Source: an uncultured Clostridia bacterium (lineage in GTDB: Bacteria > Bacillota > Clostridia > TANB77 > CAG-508). From it: 5,354 nt of DNA. The stretch is taken from the NCBI GenBank assembly GCA_947630255.1, contig CANRGU010000089.1, forward strand, positions 1-5,354, given 5' to 3'. Positions 1-5,354 of the stretch are shown one piece after another. Position 1 is the stretch's first letter; each line of letters opens with the position of its first letter. Both the position numbers and the translations under genes were made by a program. The notes below the pieces were generated by a model. The model was given only the letters and a program-made list of their open reading frames with translations. It made no database searches and was not told the DNA's origin.

Positions 1-17
1 AATGCTTTCTTTTGTTA

Positions 18-23
18 TATAAT
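18..23 (+). promoter_or_regulatory. Possible -10 box upstream of comM
   Basis: A perfect TATAAT lies 73 nt before the comM start. A -35 box with normal spacing would fall at or beyond the left edge of the window, so it cannot be tested. In DNA this AT-rich such hexamers arise by chance, and comM may instead be read from an upstream operon. The leader from 1 to 96 has no long open frame and no clear hairpin. Confidence 0.2.
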
Positions 24-96
24 TAAAACAGTTTAAATCTAAAAATTTTTTCTGTAAGCAATTCGCTTATAAATTTCCAAAAAAGAAGGTAATAAA

Positions 97-1633
97 ATGA
101 TATCAATTGTAAAAAGTATGTGCTTGCACGGTTTAGAAGGATATTTAATTGAGGTGCAAGTAGATGTATCAGGAGGTCTTCCATGCTTTGAAATAGTTGG
201 ACTTCCAGATACAAGCATAAGAGAAGCAAAAGAAAGAGTTAAAACTGCTATAAAAAATTCAGGATTTGAATTACAAAGTAGAAGAATAGTAGTTAATTTA
301 GCCCCAGCAAATACGAAAAAAGAGGGGTCATATTTAGATTTGCCTATAGCAATAGCAATTCTTTTAAACATAGGTGAAATACAAAATCAAAATTTGGAAA
401 ATACCATATTTATAGGCGAATTATCATTAGATGGGAAAATCAATAAAATAAATGGAGTACTTCCTATATGCATAGAGGCAAGACGTTTAGGGATAGAGAG
501 AGTTATTGTGCCATATGAAAATAGCAATGAAGCAGCAATAGTAGAAGGCATTGATGTAATAGGAGTAAAAACATTAGCAGAAGTAGTAAATTATCTAAAT
601 GGTGGAATTGAATTAAAGCCAAATAAAATAGATGTAAAAGCATATTTTCAGCAGAATAATAAATATCTGTTAGACTTTTCAGAAGTTAAGGGGCAAGAGA
701 ATATCAAAAGAGCATTGGAGGTATCTGCAGCAGGCGGACACAATTGCCTTTTAATCGGAAGTCCCGGCTCTCGGTAAAACAATGATGGCAAGAAGAATAC
801 CAACAATTTTGCCAGATTTAACATTTGAAGAAGCATTAGAAACAACAAAAATACATAGTATAGCAGGAACTCTTCCAAAAGATACACCAATAATAACTAC
901 TAGACCTTTTAGAGCACCGCATCATACAGTATCAGCGGTTTCACTTGCTGGTGGCGGAAAAATTCCAAGGCCAGGAGAAATAAGTTTAGCGCATTATGGA
1001 GTACTATTTTTAGATGAATTGCCGGAATTCAATAAACAAACATTAGAAGTAATGCGTGGACCGTTAGAAGATAGAGTAATTACAATATCAAGAATAAATG
1101 CAACATTTACATATCCATGTAATTTTATGCTAGTTGCTTCAATGAATCCGTGCAGTTGCGGATATTATGGTTCAAAAGAAAAAGAATGCACTTGCTCTCC
1201 ACAGTCTATTTCAAGGTATATGAATAAAATAAGTGGTCCATTATTAGATAGAATAGATATTCAAATAGAAGTAACACCAGTTAAATATCAGAAATTAGAT
1301 GATGATGGAGATATAGAAACTTCAAATCAAATAAGAGAAAGAGTAAATAAAGCAAGAAAAATTCAAATAGAACGATATAAAAATGAAGGAATTTATTCAA
1401 ATGCAGAACTTACACCAAAACTTACACAAAAATATTGTAAATTGGATGGTCCAAGCAGAACTCTATTGCAAAAAGCATTTGAAAAATTAGGATTAAGTGC
1501 AAGAGCATACAGTAGAATACTAAAAGTCGCAAGAACAATTGCAGATTTAGAAGCAAGTATTGATATTAAACAAAATCATATTGCAGAAGCAATTCAATAT
1601 AGAAGTTTAGATAAAAAATATTGGAAAAATTAG
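97..1633 (+). CDS. comM: YifB/ComM-family AAA+ ATPase (Mg-chelatase-like), split by a +1 frameshift
   Basis: ComM is a cytoplasmic hexameric AAA+ helicase-like ATPase; in naturally transformable bacteria it promotes branch migration when incoming DNA is integrated. The ATG at 97 follows AAGAAGG (83-89) at 7 nt. Residues 1 to about 170 form the Lon-protease-like/S5-fold domain (GLPCFEIVGLPD near 27-38, NLAPANTKKEGS near 67-78, DLPIAI). The ATPase begins around 195 (VKGQENIKRALEVSAAGGHN). Frame 1 stops at TAA 775-777, directly after codon CGG 772-774. Skipping one base restores frame 2, completing a Walker A loop GSPGSGKT (residues 221-228), Walker B LFLDEL (D306, E307), the sensor N350 in ASMNPC, four clustered cysteines (352, 354, 364, 366) and GPLLDRID with arginine 385. 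The restored protein is 511 residues, the normal family length, with no other damage. The family assignment is secure; whether the gene is recoded, mis-sequenced or broken is open. Confidence 0.93.
763..777 (+). other. +1 frameshift point in the ComM Walker A loop
   Basis: Frame 1 reads CCC GGC TCT CGG TAA and ends. Dropping one base between about 764 and 772 lets translation go on as GGT AAA ACA (Gly-Lys-Thr), the end of the P-loop. Dropping C770 or C772 gives GSPGSGKT and dropping T771 gives GSPGLGKT, so the exact extra base is ambiguous. The site is a small GC-rich patch of codons that are scarce in this window (CCC, GGC, CGG). No strong prfB-like Shine-Dalgarno sequence is seen immediately upstream. 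Confidence 0.85.
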
Positions 1634-1637
1634 AGGG
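1632..1637 (+). promoter_or_regulatory. Ribosome binding site that decides the dprA start
   Basis: AGAGGG overlaps the comM stop TAG (1631-1633) and lies 4 nt before ATG 1642. An in-frame TTG at 1621 would add seven residues but has no upstream purine-rich site and would overlap comM by 13 nt, so ATG 1642 is preferred. The overlap of stop and binding site suggests translational coupling of comM and dprA. Confidence 0.6.
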
Positions 1638-1641
1638 TAAA

Positions 1642-2497
1642 ATGCAAGATTATATAGAGATAAATATAAAAGATGAAATATATCCAAACAAATTAAAAGA
1701 AATACAAAGCACACCAAAAAAATTATATATGAAAGGAAATTATAGCTTGCTTAATAAGACTGCACTTGCAATTGTAGGTTCAAGAGAGTGTACAAGTTAT
1801 GGATTTAGAATGGCATATGAATTTGCAAAAGAATTGTCTAAAAAGGATATATGTATAATAAGTGGACTCGCAGAAGGAATTGACACAGCATCACATTTAG
1901 GAGGAATGCATCAGATTGGCAAAACAATTGCAGTACTTGGAACAGGTCTTAATAAAATTTATCCAGAAGAAAATGAATTTTTAGCTCACTCAATTATAAA
2001 AAACGACGGACTTATAATTACTGAATATGGATTATATGGAGAAGTAAACTCTCAAAACTTTCCAAGAAGAAATAGGATAATGAGTGGACTTGCAGATCGG
2101 TGTATTGGTAGTAGAAGCAAAAAACAAAAGTGGTACTTTAATTACTGCAAGGCTTGCAAAAGAACAGGGGAAGAAAATATTTTGTCTGCCGGGTAATATT
2201 GATATTAAAAATAGTAGTGGTACAAATGAACTATTGAAAGCAGATGCAAAAATAGTAACAAATATAGATGATATATTACAAGACATAACATTAAAATCAG
2301 CTACGAAAAAGGATGAATTCGGGATAAGCGACGAATATAAAAATGTATATGATGTAATAACTAATTCTCCAATTCATATAAATCAAATATGCAAAAAAGC
2401 AAATATTTCAATAGCAGAGGCAAATCAAACACTTACAATGCTAGAAATAGAGGGCTTAATAAAAAGCCTTCCAAATAATGAATATATAAAGGGGTAG
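1642..2497 (+). CDS. dprA: DNA-processing protein DprA (Smf family), split by a +1 frameshift
   Basis: DprA binds single-stranded DNA entering the cell in transformation and loads RecA on it. Counted from ATG 1642, the Rossmann-like core shows IVGSREC (GSR at 46-48), ISGLAEGIDTASH (GLAEGID at 75-81), AVLGTGLNKIYPEEN and NFPRRNRIMSGLAD (FPRRNR at 140-145). Frame 1 then meets CGG at 2098-2100 and drifts into a non-family sequence that stops at 2196. Skipping one base restores frame 2: GVLVVEAKNKSGTLITARLA, a CLPGNID motif and the segment through the DDIL region. The C-terminus (about 225-284) looks like the winged-helix DprA tail (HINQICKKANISIAEANQTL). The restored length is 284 residues, a short form with little ahead of the Rossmann fold. 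It lies 8 nt after comM and 2 nt before yraN, so the three are probably cotranscribed. Confidence 0.93.
2092..2104 (+). other. +1 frameshift point in dprA at GAT CGG T
   Basis: Frame 1 reads GCA GAT CGG TGT. The family sequence (Ala-Asp-Gly-Val-Leu-Val-Val-Glu-Ala) is recovered if C2098 is skipped, giving GAT GGT GTA TTG; removal of T2097 gives the same protein. The unshifted frame runs on for 32 more codons to a stop at 2194-2196. The tetranucleotide CGGT, preceded by T, is the same as at the comM site. Confidence 0.87.
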
Positions 2498-2499
2498 CA

Positions 2500-2859
2500 A
2501 TGTATATAAAAAAAGAAATTGGAAATTTTGGAGAAAAAATAGCAGAACAGTATCTTAAACAAAAAGGATATATAATTTTAGATAAAAATTTTGAATGTAG
2601 ACAAGGCGAAATAGATATAATCGCATTAGATAAAAAAGAAGTAGTATTTGTTGAAGTAAAGACAAGAAGAAGCAATAAATATGGTACGCCATCAGAAGCG
2701 GTAAATAAAATAAAACAAAAACACATGTTGCAGACGATTAAATATTATTTATATATTAGAAATTTAACAGAAGAATTTATACGAATTGATGTAATAGAGG
2801 TGTATATAAAGGATAATGAATACAAAGTAAACCATATAAAACAAGCCTTTGAAGGATAA
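2500..2859 (+). CDS. yraN: UPF0102 family protein YraN, nuclease-like
   Basis: A 119-residue cytoplasmic protein of the YraN/UPF0102 family, which has a restriction-endonuclease-like fold; its cellular role is not firmly known, though its usual neighbours (comM, dprA, rnhB) point to DNA metabolism. Visible family marks are NFGEKIAEQYL (residues 9-19), GEIDIIA (36-42) and VFVEVKTR (49-56), which supply the expected acidic and lysine residues E12, D39, E52 and K54 of a PD-(D/E)xK-type site, followed by the conserved AV.KIKQKH segment at 67-75. Length is typical and the frame is intact. ATG 2500 follows AAAGGGG (2488-2494) at 5 nt, with the dprA stop lying inside that spacer, so translation is probably coupled. 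No clear terminator follows. Confidence 0.9.
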   Translation: MYIKKEIGNFGEKIAEQYLKQKGYIILDKNFECRQGEIDIIALDKKEVVFVEVKTRRSNKYGTPSEAVNKIKQKHMLQTIKYYLYIRNLTEEFIRIDVIEVYIKDNEYKVNHIKQAFEG

Positions 2860-2905
2860 ATATAAAAAAGTATTGAAATCGTATCATGACTAGTATATCA
2901 TAATA

Positions 2906-2942
2906 TTGACGATGTATCAGAATAAGAATAAAACTTTATAAT
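2906..2942 (+). promoter_or_regulatory. Possible promoter for the GNAT gene
   Basis: The 120-nt gap 2860-2979 between yraN and the acetyltransferase holds a TTGACG (2906-2911) and a perfect TATAAT (2937-2942), but they are 25 nt apart, too far to form one ordinary promoter. Either element could act with a poorer partner, for example TTGACG with TAAAAC at 2929-2934 (17 nt spacing), or TATAAT with GTATCA at 2914-2919. The size of the gap suggests a separate transcription unit from yraN. Confidence 0.25.
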
Positions 2943-2966
2943 AATAGAATTAAAAAGTTTATTGAG

Positions 2967-2972
2967 AAAGGA
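2967..2972 (+). promoter_or_regulatory. Ribosome binding site that decides the GNAT start
   Basis: AAAGGA sits 7 nt before ATG 2980. The in-frame TTG at 2962 would place this site inside the coding region and has no binding site of its own, so translation very likely starts at 2980. Confidence 0.65.
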
Positions 2973-2979
2973 TATTAAA

Positions 2980-3459
2980 ATGATAATTGATTATGATAGT
3001 CAATATGATGAAGAAGTAAAAGATTTACTTGTAGAGCTGCAGGAATATATTGTAAATATTGATAAAGAAAAATATAATATTTTAACTGAAAATTATAGAG
3101 AAGAATATTTTAAAAAAACTATGAGTGAAATTAAAAAATATAATGGAAAAATATTATTATACAAGGAAGAAACAAAAATAGTTGGTTTAGTAGTAGGGAT
3201 AATAAATAATGAAAAAACTTCCGAATATGACTTTAAAGCTCCTAAAAGAGGAAGAATTACTGAATTAATTGTGTCAAAACATTGTAGAGAAAAAGGTTAT
3301 GGAAAGACTCTATTAAACGCGATGGAAAATAATTTAGCTTCTGAAGGGTGCGAAGATATATTACTAGGAGTGTTTGGCTATAATGAAAAGGCTATTGAAT
3401 TTTATCAAAAAAATGGATATGAAACTAGAATGATAGATATGTTAAAAAAGTTTTTGTAA
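2980..3459 (+). CDS. GNAT family N-acetyltransferase
   Basis: A 159-residue soluble enzyme of the GNAT superfamily, which moves an acetyl group from acetyl-CoA to an amine; the substrate cannot be read from the sequence. Counted from ATG 2980, strands around 56-75 (KILLYKEETKIVGLVVGII) lead to motif A, ITELIVSKHCREKGYGKTLL (about 93-112), with the acetyl-CoA pyrophosphate loop R-E-K-G-Y-G at 103-108. Motif B follows as GVFGYNEKAIEFYQKNGYE (about 130-148), where Y142 is at the usual catalytic or CoA-contact tyrosine position. The end (MIDMLKKFL) looks like a natural GNAT C-terminus. It is separated by 120 nt from yraN and so may have been inserted next to the comM-dprA-yraN cluster. Its last codons hold A AAA AAG (3444-3450). 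Confidence 0.88.
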   Translation: MIIDYDSQYDEEVKDLLVELQEYIVNIDKEKYNILTENYREEYFKKTMSEIKKYNGKILLYKEETKIVGLVVGIINNEKTSEYDFKAPKRGRITELIVSKHCREKGYGKTLLNAMENNLASEGCEDILLGVFGYNEKAIEFYQKNGYETRMIDMLKKFL

Positions 3460-3527
3460 AGGGAGAAAATACATCAAATGAATGGCTTGAACCTGTTACA
3501 GATGAAGCATATAATAAATTAAGTTAA
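3429..3527 (+). pseudogene. Possible remnant of a lost gene's 3' end
   Basis: Past the GNAT stop, a different frame stays open from 3429 to TAA 3525-3527 and reads KGENTSNEWLEPVTDEAYNKLS, which looks like real protein (tryptophan, acidic and proline content) and not random AT-rich translation. It has no start codon of its own in this frame. It may be the tail of a deleted gene, or a -1 frameshift extension of the GNAT protein through A AAA AAG. I do not recognise its family. Confidence 0.3.
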
Positions 3528-3548
3528 ATATGAAGGAGTGAAATATAA

Positions 3549-4013
3549 ATGAAAAGAGATTATACAGTACATCCAGAAACTAATTTTTCTGCAAGGGCAA
3601 GAATGAAAGAATTTGTAGATTGCCTAAATAAAGCAGGAATTTTTAATGAAAAAATTCCATATCTAGTTATACATCAAGGAGAAAAATATTATAGTAGTAA
3701 ATTAGAATTAAAATTAACTTTTAAAGAAAATATAAAAGATATATTTATCAATAAAAATTGTGATGAATTAAATGAGCAATTTGAAAAATATATTATTGAT
3801 AAATTAAATGATATTCCAAATTTTGTATTTAAAAAATCTACTAATAAAGTTTTCTTAGAAATAATAGATAAAACAAATAGCGAACATTATAAAAAATATG
3901 TAGTAGCATATAATTTCGAAATCTTTAATGAGTTTCATAAAGAAATTTCAAATAATTGCACATTAATAATAAGAATATATAACAAAGATATACCATTATT
4001 TGAAATTTTATAA
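3549..4013 (+). CDS. Hypothetical protein, 154 residues
   Basis: I do not recognise this protein. ATG 3549 follows AAGGAG (3533-3538) at 10 nt, a good site, and the whole frame is intact with codon use like its neighbours. The product is soluble-looking, rich in Lys, Asn, Ile and Glu, with no signal peptide, membrane segment, cysteine cluster or nucleotide-binding motif. The N-terminus (about 1-30) carries basic residues (SARARMKEF), followed by alternating predicted strands and helices (KLELKLTF, KNCDELNEQFEKYIIDKL, KVFLEIIDK, CTLIIRIYN). It ends 26 nt before the beta-CASP hydrolase gene, without a terminator between, so the two are probably cotranscribed. A role as partner or regulator of that hydrolase is only inference from position. 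Confidence 0.75.
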   Translation: MKRDYTVHPETNFSARARMKEFVDCLNKAGIFNEKIPYLVIHQGEKYYSSKLELKLTFKENIKDIFINKNCDELNEQFEKYIIDKLNDIPNFVFKKSTNKVFLEIIDKTNSEHYKKYVVAYNFEIFNEFHKEISNNCTLIIRIYNKDIPLFEIL

Positions 4014-4039
4014 AAACTTAAGAAAGGATTTTATTAAAA

Positions 4040-5209
4040 ATGGAAATTAAAATTTACGGTGGAGATAAAATAGGTGGTTGTGTAACTGAAATAAGTAGTA
4101 AAAATACAAAAATAATATTTGATTATGGAAATAATTTAGACGATACAAAGCAAATAGATATAGACGGATTAACAATAGGAAAACCTAAATACAAAGCTGT
4201 ATTTATATCACATTACCATATAGATCACATAGGTGCAGTAAATAATATATTTGAACAAATACCAATATATGTAGAAAAAACAACTAAAAAATTATATGAC
4301 GTTATGTGTGATTTTGGTAGTAAGCCAAGAATAAAAGCTACTGCATTTGCATTTGAGAAAGATATAGATTGTGGAGATTTAATAGTAACCCCATACAGAG
4401 TAGATCATTCTGCTTATAATTCATCTATGTTTTTAATAAAAGATACAAATACAGGCGAAGCTGCACTATATACAGGAGATTATAGAGACAATGGATATTT
4501 AGGGTATAAATTAATTCCAACATTGCAAAAAATTGGGAAAATAGATTATTTGATTACTGAGGGGACAAATATAAAAAATAATTCTCATATTTTAAAAAAA
4601 GAAGAATGTTTAGTTAATGAATTCGCAGAAATATGTAATAAATACAATCAGGTATTTGTACTTATGTCAGCATCAAATATAGATAGAGTAACTACTATTT
4701 TAAAGGCTTGCAATAAAACAAAACATATATTTATTCAAGATATCTATATGGCTCATTTGACAAGCCTAATAGAAAAAGAAGATAAAACAAATATACCAAA
4801 TCCAGTTACATTTGGTAATGTTATGGTATATAAACCTAAGTATTTTAATGATAAACCTGAAGAATTTAAAAATAAATATTTAAATTGCTTTAATGAAAAA
4901 AATAAAAGCTCCATACTGTATAAACCATTTGTAATGAATATTAGAACAAGTATGTTAAAAGATTTAGAAACATTTAAATTTAAAGAAAATATTTTAACAA
5001 ATTCTTGTTTAATTTATTCAATGTGGGGTGGATATAAAGAAAAAGAGGAAATGAAGGCATTTTTAGAAGAAGCACAGAGTTTAGGAATAACTCCCATTGA
5101 AAAAAATATACACACATCAGGACATGCAAGTGAAGAACTTATTGAAAAAGTAAAACAAATCACAAAACCTAAAAAAGTTTATATAATCCATACGGAAATA
5201 AATAATTGA
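4040..5209 (+). CDS. MBL-fold/beta-CASP hydrolase, RNase J-like catalytic core
   Basis: A 389-residue protein of the metallo-beta-lactamase superfamily that resembles the RNase J/beta-CASP branch, whose members cut or trim RNA (some act on DNA) with two metal ions. ATG 4040 follows AGAAAGGA (4021-4028). It opens with GGCVTEISS and IIFDYG, then the metal motif H58-Y-H60-I-D62-H63 (SHYHIDHIGA), a third motif VDHSAYNSS (H123) and a fourth YTGDYR (D147). The middle (about 200-330) is the inserted cap-like region (VLMSASNIDR, SLIYSMWGGY-like). Near the end come HTSGHAS (358-364), the beta-CASP motif B-like segment, and VYIIHTE (H384), the last metal or phosphate histidine. The protein stops five residues after that, so it lacks the C-terminal dimerisation domain of housekeeping RNase J. 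It is more likely an accessory enzyme than RNase J itself; its substrate is unknown. Confidence 0.85.
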   Translation: MEIKIYGGDKIGGCVTEISSKNTKIIFDYGNNLDDTKQIDIDGLTIGKPKYKAVFISHYHIDHIGAVNNIFEQIPIYVEKTTKKLYDVMCDFGSKPRIKATAFAFEKDIDCGDLIVTPYRVDHSAYNSSMFLIKDTNTGEAALYTGDYRDNGYLGYKLIPTLQKIGKIDYLITEGTNIKNNSHILKKEECLVNEFAEICNKYNQVFVLMSASNIDRVTTILKACNKTKHIFIQDIYMAHLTSLIEKEDKTNIPNPVTFGNVMVYKPKYFNDKPEEFKNKYLNCFNEKNKSSILYKPFVMNIRTSMLKDLETFKFKENILTNSCLIYSMWGGYKEKEEMKAFLEEAQSLGITPIEKNIHTSGHASEELIEKVKQITKPKKVYIIHTEINN

Positions 5210-5212
5210 GAA

Positions 5213-5354
5213 TTACTTATACCCAAACTTATCCATTCTTTCTTTTTCTTTGGCAGATAAATTTCTTAAAAAATCCGCTAAACCATTCTGGTGTTTGCAA
5301 ATCTATTGTATCGAATTTTTTAATTAATTTGTTACCTATACCTAATGCATAAGC
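5213..5354 (-). CDS. 3' end of a convergent gene, partial, probably frame-shifted
   Basis: On the minus strand a frame enters at 5354 and reads ALGIGNKLIKKFDTIDLQTPEWF with good protein character. In that frame it ends at 5229 with a basic, odd tail (FICQRKRKNG). One base further on, the alternative frame reads LRNLSAKEKERMDKFGYK and stops at TAA (5215-5213), which looks like a natural C-terminus. An extra base near 5268-5277 (a run of six A on the plus strand, or the adjacent CCG) would join the two. The gene's family is not recognised and its start lies outside the window. Its likely stop is 3 nt from the stop of the beta-CASP hydrolase, so the two genes converge with almost no gap and no strong terminator. 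Confidence 0.5.

Noticed and set aside
39..371. Minus-strand open frame of 110 codons opposite the start of comM
   Set aside because: It lies antisense to the well-conserved N-terminal domain of ComM and has no binding site or recognisable motif; it is a shadow frame.
772..777. Alternative genetic code in which TAA is read through in comM
   Set aside because: Reading through TAA does not restore the family sequence, since the homology resumes in another frame; TAA also ends yraN, the GNAT gene and the 154-residue gene normally.
2433..2726. Minus-strand open frame opposite dprA and yraN
   Set aside because: It spans the dprA-yraN junction antisense to two conserved genes and reads as a low-complexity hydrophobic shadow.
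2860..2979. Possible terminator or small RNA after yraN
   Set aside because: Only a loose ATCGT/ACGAT pairing and short repeats of TATCAT are seen; there is no GC-containing stem with a T-tract.
5203..5215. Inverted repeat TAATT-GAG-AATTA between the converging genes, possible shared terminator
   Set aside because: The stem is only 5 A-T pairs with a 3-nt loop and no following T-run on either side, too weak to call a terminator.

Overview
This is a very AT-rich stretch of bacterial DNA. AGA is the dominant arginine codon, ribosome binding sites are AAGGAG-like, and TAA, TAG and TGA all serve as stops. That suggests a low-GC Firmicute of the Clostridia type, possibly an uncultured gut or metagenomic lineage. 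No rRNA or tRNA gene is visible, so the assignment rests on composition and on the gene order comM-dprA-yraN.

Left half (97-2859): a tight plus-strand cluster of comM/yifB (AAA+ ATPase of the Mg-chelatase-like family), dprA (RecA loader for incoming single-stranded DNA) and yraN (UPF0102 nuclease-like protein). Gaps are 8 and 2 nt, so it is probably one transcript. ComM and DprA both act on DNA taken up during natural transformation. Both genes are split by a +1 frameshift (one extra base), each inside a very conserved motif: the Walker A loop of ComM and the ADGVLVVEA segment of DprA.

Right half (2980-5209): an accessory-looking set of plus-strand genes. It holds a GNAT acetyltransferase with its own upstream spacer, a 154-residue protein I do not recognise, and 26 nt further on a metallo-beta-lactamase/beta-CASP hydrolase that resembles the catalytic part of RNase J. 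Between the first two lies an open stretch that looks like the tail of a lost gene. At the right edge the 3' end of a convergent minus-strand gene enters, stopping 3 nt from the hydrolase; it too seems to carry a +1 shift near its end.

The most notable signal is that the codon CGG occurs in frame exactly twice among the plus-strand coding frames of the window, and both copies sit at the two frameshift points, in the shared context T-CGG-T, where skipping C gives the conserved glycine codon GGT. This could be +1 recoding at an unassigned or starved CGG codon, a systematic sequencing error, or decay of two linked competence genes. The sequence alone cannot decide between these. No stretch of 300 bases or more lacks a gene.
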